Positions 55,176 through 64,000 of a DNA stretch of 64,000 nucleotides are shown piece after piece. This DNA is from Cololabis saira (lineage: Eukaryota > Chordata > Actinopteri > Beloniformes > Belonidae), in assembly GCF_033807715.1 (NCBI RefSeq), contig NC_084591.1, positions 43,984,868 through 44,048,867 on the forward strand. The letters are read 5' to 3'. A model generated the notes under the pieces. That model was not told the origin of the DNA. It was given only the letters and a program-made list of their open reading frames with translations, and made no database searches. The stretch's first letter is position 1. Every line of letters starts with the position of its first letter. Made by a program: the position numbers and the translations under genes.

Positions 55176-56010
55176 TGGCTAAAGTCTTGAGATCTTTCAT
55201 TGCGTAACTGCCAGCTTGGAGATAAACTTTTGCTAAACCTCATCTCAAAATAAAATGTGTCCTCAAACAAGTTGGTGTAATCAGCATCAGAAATCCAAAC
55301 TGTTCTACATTTTCCCAGGTAACTGGGAAGTAGATTGGATATGCAAGTGGGTCTCTGTCGGAGACTGTCCCCTCTCCCAAAAAACTGAAGCATCAATCGT
55401 TTTAACACATTCACATCTATCAAGGTGTCACGTCACACAAATGATTTGAGTTGCCGAGGAAGAGGAAGGATTGAATGAGTCAAACTTAAATGTGGATCAT
55501 CTCTGTCAGGCCCGAATAACAGTCTGCATTTCTGTCCTTTTTTTTTTTACTTACCAAGCTTTGATGCCTGAAATGACCCCAACGTTTGAACGCTGTTGTC
55601 CAGTCTGTGAACTAATGTTGGCTCATGTTCATGTTGTTGTTGTGAAGCCGTTTTTGAGGTCTGTTGATGTAGAATAAGTTTAGAAGATGAAAAAAGGTAA
55701 TACTGTATTAATCCTGTGCAGGATGTACCGTACCTGCTTCAGTCCTAATCTGGGTTACAGGGGTTTACTGGAGCATGGCGGCGTGGCAGCAGGAATACGG
55801 GGAGACCTGAGCAGTGAGGGTTTGCTTTGAGGACAGAACCTTTCACAGGTCTTTCTCCTCCTGTCGCTGGCATCAACGGTCAAACGTGCTGTTGTTTCCA
55901 AATAAAAGCTGTAATGTTGCACGTAACACTGGTTTGTTGTAAACAGTTAAAAATACATTTCAGTTTTATTTCCCTCTACTTCTGTGATAGAAGGGATCAA
56001 ACCAAACTTA
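55176..56010. other. Intronic; one unrecognised ORF
   Basis: A minus-strand ORF reaching 55423 (GRGDSLRQRPTCISNLLPSY) has transposon-like composition but I cannot place it. Nothing else seen. Confidence 0.35.
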
Positions 56011-56773
56011 ATCCGGGCAGACACTGTGCGATTATCGGCTCGTTTTGAACCGATTTTCCACTCGTGCGATTTTTTGGATCGGGCCGGATTTCGACCCAAT
56101 CGTTGGTCGTGCCTCATGCAGTATACGTGGGGTAACGACGAGAGAGTAACACCTCACGACGAGAGATTAACACCTCACGACGAGAGATTAACACCTCACG
56201 ACGAGCTCCCGACCACAAATTGTGTGCTTGCAATAAAATCAAAAGTGTTTGAAATCCTGGTCGTGCTACGACCCGATTGGACTCATCCTTTCACAGAGAG
56301 CATGCGCAATCTCTGATGTCACGTCAAAAACTATTATTTGTAGTTTAAAGTGTTGCAAATTTACATTACAAATCATGTTTTAATAGCAGAAAAAAAGACC
56401 ACGTTTCCCACGTCTGCCCAGCCAATTCCTTGTCTTTTTTCATTTATCGCCACACAGAATGGATTTATCGCCACACAGAATGGCACAAATTGCTAAGGCA
56501 GTGCGTTTGTTTTTGCTGAGCATCTTCAGTGTCTACCACTTCGGGGTTCCTCCTATTCCACTTCTTTTTGACGTTGCAGTTCCAGTAACAGAAGTCCAAC
56601 GTGAGGATTATGATCGTATAGTGTGAGCAGACGGGTCGCATCAGAACATCGGGTCGTACAGTGTGAGACCATAAATCGTGGGCTGTGAACTTTTGAACTC
56701 AGAGATCTAGTCGTGCAATTTGAGATGGGGCTGAATCAAACCATTTAAAATATCGCACAGTGTCTGCCCGGCT
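56011..56773. mobile_element. Harbinger-like MITE family C, copy 2
   Basis: Inverted ends CCGGGCAGACACTGTGCGAT / ATCGCACAGTGTCTGCCCGG, TTA on both sides (56008-56010, 56774-56776). Contains a short local triplication of AACACCTCACGACGAGAG (56150-56205) and a 22-bp tandem duplication near 56448-56490. Confidence 0.86.
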
Positions 56774-56776
56774 TTA

Positions 56777-57423
56777 GCAATATACAGTAAAATTGGTAAA
56801 CAAAACGCAGAGAGAGTCAGACACAGGTGAAGGCAAATATAATGTGATAAATAAGAAACACTAAACAAAACCTCAAACAACAGGTGGTGGTTCTAGTTTT
56901 AGCTTTTGAGTTAAATTTTAGTTCATTTTCAACAAAGGAAATTATCTATGACATTTAAATTACACAATAACGATACGGTCCTCCATTTTACTGCTGTAAA
57001 GATATTGACTGAGGTCTTGTTTGTTATTTCAAGATGCTTTAATCCTTCTGGCTGATTGACTGAAGCTTTTTGTTTCAAAGCCACAGTGTTTAGTGTTTAC
57101 TTTGGACACGTGATCGATCAGACTTCCTTCAGCAGTATTTATTTTTTGAAACCTAATGGATGCGTTCTAACTTCAGAGGTCTGAACATCTTTTGTAATAG
57201 CCTATAAATCCCCTCCTTAGTGTTAAAAGCTTGTCTGTCAGCTGTGACTGTGTAATGGGGGACATCATTAAACATCTGTGTGAAATTAGGCGTTCCACTG
57301 TAGCTGGTGAACTCGTTAGCAGATAGAGCAGCATTACTGCTCCGTAATCGAAGGCACGTGCCACGTTTAGTGCCTGGCACTTGCAGTATGAAGTGATTAT
57401 CTGTGGTGACCGCGGCGGTGGAG
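56777..57423. other. Intronic, nothing recognised
   Basis: No feature seen before the purine tract. Confidence 0.4.
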
Positions 57424-58310
57424 AGGAAGGAAGGAAGGAAGGAAGGAAGGAAGGAAGGAAGGAAGGAAGGAAGGAAGGAAGGAAGGAAGGAAGGAAGGAA
57501 GGAAGGAAGGAAGGAAGGAAGGAAGGAAGGAAGGAAGGAAGGAAGGAAGGAAGGAAGGAAGGAAGGAAGGAAGGAAGGAAGGAAGGAAGGAAGGAAGGAA
57601 GGAAGGAAGGAAGGAAGGAAGGAAGGAAGGAAGGAAGGAAGGAAGGAAGGAAGGAAGGAAGGAAGGAAGGAAGGAAGGAAGGAAGGAAGGAAGGAAGGAA
57701 GGAAGGAAGGAAGGAAGGAAGGAAGGAAGGAAGGAAGGAAGGAAGGAAGGAAGGAAGGAAGGAAGGAAGGAAGGAAGGAAGGAAGGAAGGAAGGAAGGAA
57801 GGAAGGAAGGAAGGAAGGAAGGAAGGAAGGAAGGAAGGAAGGAAGGAAGGAAGGAAGGAAGGAAGGAAGGAAGGAAGGAAGGAAGGGAGGGAGGGAGGGA
57901 GGGAGGGAGGGAGGGAGGGAGGGAGGGAGGGAGGGAGGGAGGGAGGGAGGGAGGGAAGGGAGGGAGGAAGGGAGGGAGGGAGGGAGGGAGGGAGGGAGGG
58001 AGGAAAGAATGGACGAGGGGAGGAAGGGAGAAAAGAAGGAAGGAAACAAGGGAGGAACGAAGGAAGGGAGGAAAGAATGAAGGAAGGAAAGTAGAAAACA
58101 AGGAAATAATGTACGAGGGGAGGAAAGAAGGAAGGAAGGGGGGAAAGAAAGAAGGAAAGGAGTAAAGAAGGAAGGAAGGGAGGAAAGAAGGAAGGAAATG
58201 AGTAAAGAAGGGAGGGAGGGAGAAAAGAGGAAAGGAGAAGGAAGGAGAGAGCAGGAGGAAAGAAGGAAGGAAGGAAGGAGAGAGCAGGAGGAAAGAAGGA
58301 ACAGGAGAAT
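57424..58310. repeat. Long purine tract: (GGAA)n, then (GGGA)n, then degenerate
   Basis: About 460 bases of pure AAGG repeats (57424-57885, roughly 115 units) pass into GGGA repeats (to about 58003) and then a degenerate purine-rich tail to 58310 with few pyrimidines. The ORFs through it (KEGRKEGR and FLPSFLPS) are repeat artefacts. Confidence 0.98.
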
Positions 58311-58660
58311 TAGGTCATTTTGACCCAAAGACAGTACAAGGGTTAAGAGTGTGGAGCCATCTTTTCAACCACATGTTCCCAGCTTGGTTTAAAGCAGCTG
58401 GTCTCAAGCAGCTGGTGACAAACGTGGCCACTTCCTTCTCTGAATGGTTTGTCTCAGAATGAGTTGAAATCAGGTGGAGAGAAAAATGGGACAGCTGGAT
58501 AGTTCTGCTCTTATTTTTCACTCAGTGAAGTCTCTCCAGACATGGTTGTTTTTCAGTGCAAGACACTTCAAAGACTAAAAATAAGTGTAAAAGATATTCT
58601 CACAATATACTCCACTAGAAGGTTAGATGTATAGCTTTGGAAAATAACACATTTATTCAT
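58311..58660. other. Intronic, nothing recognised
   Basis: No feature seen. Confidence 0.4.
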
Positions 58661-59495
58661 TAGGGCCCGAGCACTTACAGTGCGAAGGCCCTAATGTATC
58701 TGTAGGAGTTGTTCTCGTTCTCGTTTTTATTTTTCTTCCGATGAAATGAGGGTCTTTTTCCCCCCTAAACGTGCCCCAAAAGTCACCAAATTTTGCACGC
58801 AAGCCAGGCCTGGCGAAAAATGTTATATTTAATGTTTTGCATTAATGGGCGTGGCAAAATGGCTCAACAGCGCCCCCTAGAAAACTTTGTGCCTCAAGCC
58901 CCACAATACGGTTTGATGTACATGAACAAAAATCAGTACACACCTGTATCATGTCACAACTTAAAGAAAAGTCTCTTGGCGCCATGGCCGAAACCGAACA
59001 GGAAGTCGGACATTTTTAATTAATCGTGTAATTTTGGCGCAATTTATGCCATTTCTTTGGCCGTTAATGTGGCCCAAACCGTAACGTGCACCCAGGTGTT
59101 TATACATCAAAATGTGCATCTCCATCCTGCATTACTTTTCTCAGTCAAAAGCGTTACCGTGGCGACGCTAGATGCCAAAAAGCGCGCCCACCCTTCATCT
59201 GATTGGTCCATATTTGATAGTTCTACTTTCTGCCATAACTTTTGAATGGTTTGATATAAAGACTCGTGGGTGGTGTCATCGGACTCGGTTTTGAGTCCTT
59301 GAACATAATTGGTGCAAATTAGCCCCGCCCCTTCTTCTGATTGGTCGATATTTGATAGTCCCTATTTTCTGCTATAACTTTTGAACTGTATGACATACAG
59401 AGTCGTACGGTGTCAAAGGACTTAGTTTTGAGTCCTTGAGCTTTATGGGTGAAAATTGCACGCGCGAGGGCCCGTTCATGCTTGCAGCTTTAATT
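58661..59495 (+). mobile_element. Family A non-autonomous repeat, copy 5 (both ends present)
   Basis: Begins TAGGGCCCGAGCACTTACAG, folding with GTGCGAAGGCCCTAA just downstream, and ends GCTTGCAGCTTTAATT. With copy 4 it defines the full element at about 0.76-0.84 kb. No visible target duplication. No ORF of note. Confidence 0.88.
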
Positions 59496-60294
59496 TATCT
59501 TAACTTTTAAAATGAACAGTTTTCCCTTAAATTAAAACATAACTAATACAAACAAAATGTAATGGACTGCATAGCATATAAACCTTATATTTAACTAAAA
59601 ACAGTATAAAAACCAATCCATCAGAAATATTTATTTTCAATTTCACGTATAAAAATATTTTTCCCAAACATACAGGGACGCTGGAAGAAGTACGATATGC
59701 TCATGAGAAAATAAACTCAGCAGAAAAAGTAGGGAATTTTGTGTTTGATATATTATTTTATTGTTGTAACCATGCTACTTGGTAATAAATGTTATACCAC
59801 TGGGAAGGCTGTTTATTTACCTTCAAAATGGTGTAACATTTGTAAGGAACATGCATTTGTGGGATGAGCAGCAGAGCTGAGGATATCGGTTGTGGCCTTG
59901 AAAGATTTGCCAAATCAATTCCAAACAACTTTGACTCTTTTTGCGTGGATTGGATTATTGGAGTTTGAAGAAACAACACATCTTGTCAGTTTAACATTTG
60001 ATCCATTTAACAAACAGCAGCCTCAGTAGCATGTGGAAGAACCGTACACAGCCACACCTATGCGGATGGCATCCTGTTCTTCAACCAGCATTTGTTGCAA
60101 GTGGTTGTGTTGGTTACTCTGGCACGAATGGTGTGATGGGGAAAAAATATTTCCCATCCTTGATGAAAGCCAAACTGCTGAGAGCAGCAGCGTGTAGCCT
60201 TGACTAGTACTCTGCCCAAACAAAGATTGTGAGCAGTAAGAACACCTTATCAGTGTTTTGTCTTCTAGAATGTATCATCCTAGATATAGTATAG
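59496..60294. other. Intronic, nothing firm
   Basis: Two ORFs of 66-73 codons around 59758-60223 show no family resemblance. Confidence 0.35.
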
Positions 60295-60551
60295 ATGTAT
60301 ATCTGTTTTAGGAGTAAAACTGTGGAACTCATTAGAAAATGACCTTAAACTAGCAAATTCAATAAAAGCATACAAGATATTATTCAAAGCAAAGGTAATG
60401 GACACATATATAGAAACACAATAAACAAACAATGAAGAATGCACACATGCACGAGATAAAATGACAACTTAAATTTGTTTTGCCGGTTTCCTTAGCATCT
60501 TTTCACTTTCTGTTTTCAGAGCTATCATTATTATTATTATCATATTATTGC

Positions 60552-60591
<40 letters not shown>

Positions 60592-60622
60592 GTTACTATT
60601 ACTATTATTATTATCATCACCA

Positions 60623-60659
<37 letters not shown>

Positions 60660-60870
60660 TATTATTATTCTGTGTAGACTTATGATACTTCATTTGTTTT
60701 TTTGTATATTTTATTCTGTTAAAAGGTGGGCAAAATAAGCTTTATGCTTCAAGCCCAGACCTTTTCGGTCAAATCACAATGTTGACCAGGGAAAAACCTG
60801 TGTTATCTTGTTTGTTGATTTTTAAATTTTTGTTTGTGATTGACCGAAATAAATATTTACTACTATCCTA
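60295..60870 (+). pseudogene. LINE ORF2 C-terminus and 3' UTR
   Basis: The plus strand reads GVKLWNSLENDLKLANSIKA then YKILFKAKV, the end of a jockey/L2-like ORF2. The 3' UTR has GGGCAAAATAAGCTTTATGC and CCAGACCTTTTCGGTC, typical of this LINE group, and ends near AAATAAATA. An (ATT)n tract (60527-60669) lies within it. Confidence 0.65.
60527..60669. repeat. (ATT)n microsatellite
   Basis: Interrupted ATT repeats over about 140 bases within a LINE 3' region. Confidence 0.95.
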
Positions 60871-61035
60871 TACTCTTTTAAATCAATATGCCGCCTTAGT
60901 TTACCGTCATTCTGCATCGAGACGCCTGATGTATGTTCTACTGAAATCTGAATCATTTCTCAAGTCTTATTCTTGGTAACTTAGACAATCAGTTTTCAGT
61001 CCAGTTACTCACCTAGTTGGAAAGAATGTGTTAAA

Positions 61036-61400
61036 GACATTAAGCAGGTTTTTCCACGACAAATGGCACGCCCGAGCTGATCCCACAAGTGTTAAATGAG
61101 GTTGAGGTCAGGACTGCAGGCGGGCTCTTCCATCCTCTCCACTCCCACATTGTGGAGGGAGTCTCTGATAAACCTGCTCTGTGGGGGCGAGCGTTGTTAT
61201 CTCGGAGGATAGAGTTCGGTGCCAGGATCTCATCTCTATATCTGTCTGCATTGAGATTAGCTCCAATGATAAGGAGCCTGGTGTTTCCAGTGAGGGAGCT
61301 GCCGGCCCACACCATCACACTGCCTCCCCTGAAAGATGCTGCTCTATCGCTGAAGCAATCAACATAGCGTTCCCCACGCCTTCTCTGCATTTTGACCCTA
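61036..61400 (-). pseudogene. Tc1 transposase remnant
   Basis: The minus strand reads RRRGERYVDCFSDRAASFRG, then GSVMVWAG, DRYRDEILAP and NNARPHRAG, the middle of a Tc1/mariner DDE transposase. The family pattern has QDNARPH with the second catalytic Asp; here the block reads RDNNARPHRA after an internal deletion. The stretch normally between EILAP and QDNARPH is shortened, and the C-terminal part is frame-shifted. N-terminal DNA-binding region and inverted repeats are absent. Confidence 0.85.
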
Positions 61401-61639
61401 CAATCAAAACGTATGTTCCTTACAAACTAAGTAACTAAGCTGCTGACTGATCCAGTAGTAGTCAGTCCTTGTTTTTATATCTTTACTACCATGATGCTAA
61501 TGTGGAAATAGCTTGTTTTTATTCTTTGTTCTTGCTTTTTTCATACTGTACCAATAATGAAATGAGGTTCCGGGATAGATGCAACTTTTGCCTATAGGGT
61601 GTGTGCAATGTCGTTCACTGCTGCTTGGTTTCTCACTCA

Positions 61640-61785
61640 TTTTATTGTGGTATTGAGTCTGATATCTGTTGCTGTCTGTATGTGTTGATTGTATGTGTTT
61701 TTATACGCTATGCATGTATTTGATGCCTAAAACAAATTTCCCTAGTGGACATTAAAGTGCAACTCAACTCAACTACAAACAAAAG
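61640..61785 (+). mobile_element. LINE 3' tail
   Basis: AAATTTCCCTAGTGGACATT followed by AAAGTGCAACTCAACTCAAC is typical of a LINE 3' UTR with a pentamer tail. No coding part is recognisable upstream. Confidence 0.5.
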
Positions 61786-63430
61786 GAAAATATAGAGGCT
61801 TTCCAACGGTATAAGATTTATTGTAAAGTAGCATTATTACAACAAAGAAATAATCTACCAAACACGATTGTTACTTACTTTTAGTGCTATAAATCAGGGT
61901 AAAGGGTACATTTAGAATACTTTAAGGTGACCAAAATGCTTCGCAGTTCAAATAGATGAATAAAAAAAAGAATATAAATGCACATCAAAACAAATGATAA
62001 ATATTTACAAGATTTCAAGGTTAAGCTTCAATGGAAAGCCAGTGAGCCGAAATCAGGTTTTGGCAGAGATTTGGATGAGAAATACCGTTCTGAGCAGTTA
62101 TTCATAAGAAGCTCAGTGACCTTTGTTTCTGCATCCGGATATAGAATATAAAGACCCGTTGGATTTTCTGAGCTCAGTGCTGACACGTGTGTCCAGCTCC
62201 TCCAACAGCTGGTGCAGATGTTGGGAGTGATGCTTCACAGTGATGTGCACCATTGCCCTGCATTTGTGCAAAATGAGGCTCATTCGGCATTTATGAGGTC
62301 CAACACACTGCACGTGCTGTGTGTTGGAGGGGCTCCCTGACTCCCACCACCTAAAACAGCTTTTACTATAACTGCATAAACATAGTACAACTACTGACAC
62401 CTCCTGCTGCAACATCCAAGCTGCTCCTCAAGTACAATTCAGGAGCAGCTGAAATTTTATTTTTTAAATATCTCCACACAGTCATTTCTGGAAAAAAAAA
62501 CAAAGGAGATGGTACCTCTTCATGGGAATTATGTTGAAGCAGGAGATTGATCTTGTTGAGCATCGGCTAATCTCCCCCAGAGACTCCTGAAGAACAAGCC
62601 ACATTAGAAGAAGTGGATCACGTCTTAGATATGACTTTTAACATCAAACTCACGACTAAAGCTTGGCCAGACCCAGTCTGGTGTTCACAGATTTATGTAG
62701 TGTCACTCTGAACTTTGATTAAAAAAGTAAAAGAGGCTGGTTCTTCCAAACATCACAGTCTGGTCTGTCTTGTTGTTGTTTCCATCGTTGCATTTGTGCT
62801 GGTTAACTGCCAGGCAGAATAAAGGAAAGGCCGTTGACAGTGAAGCACCGCCATTCACATGCTGATACAAGTACTGCTACTAGATACTTTAGTTTACATT
62901 TTTTTGAGGCACTGGTTCTGATCAGAGAATCTCTAGAAAAGTTTCTAAAAGTATAATTGACTTTTGTCAGTATGGATTAGAGAGTATGTTTTATTGGGCT
63001 ATGAATGAAGTTCTGTCATTTCAGAATAAACCTATAACTCAAGCTAATTGTGGTTTTTCCTTGAGTCAGTAAAGGGCTACAACTACTCAAACAGAGCCTT
63101 ATTGATTATTGTTACTCCCACGGGACGGAGCAACTGGATTGACACATTTCAAGTTAACTTTTTCAATACAGTAGAAAACAGAGCAGCAGTGATATGAGAA
63201 ACGGTGTGATAAATTTGTCGCCACTTCCTCTTGTGTGCATGCTTATTTGAAAACACGTCTTAAGTCCATGGTTCTCTTTAGATGCCAGTTGTTCTCTGTG
63301 TGTCTGAAAAATGATTTTGATATAAAACTAAGGTATCTATAGGGTTGATATTTGGTTTTGAAAGAAAGCTAGGTAGGTAGGAGGAACTCTCTAGCCTGTA
63401 AATATCTGAAATATGGGTTTTTGGCAAGTT
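61786..63430. other. Intronic, nothing recognised
   Basis: An ORF on the minus strand (62113-62415) with CVGPHKCRMSLILHKCRAMV has no relatives I can name. Otherwise no feature in 1.6 kb. Confidence 0.4.
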
Positions 63431-63560
63431 GTAGAATCAGAATCAGAATCAATCTTTATCGTCACATCATATTACAAGTAACATGGGTGAAAATCTTGGT
63501 TGTGCAGGCTCATCATTGCAGTTAAAAGGATAGAGAGACAAAACACAAAGTGCATAGTGC
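63431..63560 (-). mobile_element. LINE 3' tail, minus orientation
   Basis: Starts with repeated GAATCA hexamers followed by ATCTTTATCGTCACATCA, the usual 3' end of a Rex1/L2-like teleost LINE in reverse. Compare CTTTATTGTCATTGTGCTC at the 3' end of the LINE at 37844. Confidence 0.55.
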
Positions 63561-64000
63561 ATGTGCTTGTATTTCACAGACTTGGTTGAAGGAAGCAAAA
63601 CATCCATCCACAAAGAGGCCTGCAAAGCATTTGATACAATTCCTTTGCCAGGTTTGAAAGGATGGGTCAGAGCATGAGATAATGAAAAGGCGATTGGGCT
63701 TATGAGGGAAAGGCATCTTAGGCTGGAGGACTTACTAAACTGGGTCCGTATTTTAATGGTGTTACAGACAACCGGATTGTCTAAAGGTTTTGAGGAAACG
63801 CCATCAAGAGATGAACGAGATGAGAGATCATTGCAGGAATTGAGCTCCAGACAGGTCCAATTGTGACCCTTAAACTGGAGATGAGGTTGGGTCCAGAATG
63901 CCATACAGTGAATGTGAGCGCCCTAGTAGTAGTGGTGGAAATCAGGGAGAATTCCATCTCTTTTAGGTCATTGAAGCAAGTTTTTGTTCAATCTAGGCCT
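63561..64000. other. Intronic, nothing recognised
   Basis: No family resemblance in the minus-strand ORF (63467-63904). Confidence 0.4.

Noticed and set aside
57153..58328. 391-codon proline/serine-rich ORF and opposite-strand KEGR ORFs
   Set aside because: Direct translation of the GGAA/GGGA purine tract.
61036..61400. Functional Tc1 transposase
   Set aside because: It lacks the DNA-binding N-terminus, has a shortened catalytic region and no flanking inverted repeats.

Overview
The window looks like vertebrate, specifically teleost fish, nuclear DNA. It has a split gene with GT-AG introns, a very high load of interspersed repeats, long CA, GGAA and ATT microsatellites, and repeat families typical of fish genomes (hAT, Harbinger-like, Tc1/mariner, TTAA-flanked elements, and several LINE clades). 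No bacterial or organellar gene organisation, tRNA, rRNA or CRISPR array was seen. The species cannot be fixed from sequence alone.

The only host gene recognised is IMMP2L (subunit 2 of the mitochondrial inner membrane peptidase), on the + strand. Its first coding exon (6024-6158, with the start codon and the catalytic serine) and the next coding exon (8075-8178) are present with proper splice sites and compatible phases. The exon carrying the catalytic lysine was not found, so everything from 8179 to the end (over 55 kb) is interpreted as one giant intron. IMMP2L is known for very large introns in other vertebrates. The nested LRRN3 gene found in mammals is not seen here.

The rest is a record of transposition inside or just upstream of that gene.
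- 1-6 kb: a high-copy non-autonomous repeat (family A), a hAT MITE with a perfect 8-bp target duplication, and a hAT BED zinc finger split by a LINE.
- 8-19 kb: hAT, TTAA-flanked, Tc1 and Harbinger-like MITEs, a 17-copy 42-bp minisatellite, and an L2-like LINE split by three layers of nested elements, one encoding the start of a MADF domain.
- 19-27 kb: three hAT elements and a truncated RTE-like LINE with an internal six-copy tandem expansion.
- 28.8-34.1 kb: the most unusual object, a roughly 5.2-kb element with long imperfect inverted ends, a cysteine-rich ORF and a near full-length RTE-like LINE inserted in it with an 8-bp target duplication.
- 34-39.6 kb: an L1-like LINE split by a MITE, and a TTAA element holding a Harbinger-like MITE that itself holds another repeat and a Rex1-like LINE.
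- 41-53 kb: further family A copies, LINE ends, and one LINE reading frame interrupted by an inverted-repeat transposon with 6-bp target duplication and by a Harbinger element encoding a Myb-like protein.
- 53-64 kb: long simple repeats (facing CA and TG tracts, and about 890 bp of purine-rich DNA), more MITEs, LINE tails and a Tc1 transposase remnant.

None of the transposon genes appears intact. All family assignments are by eye.
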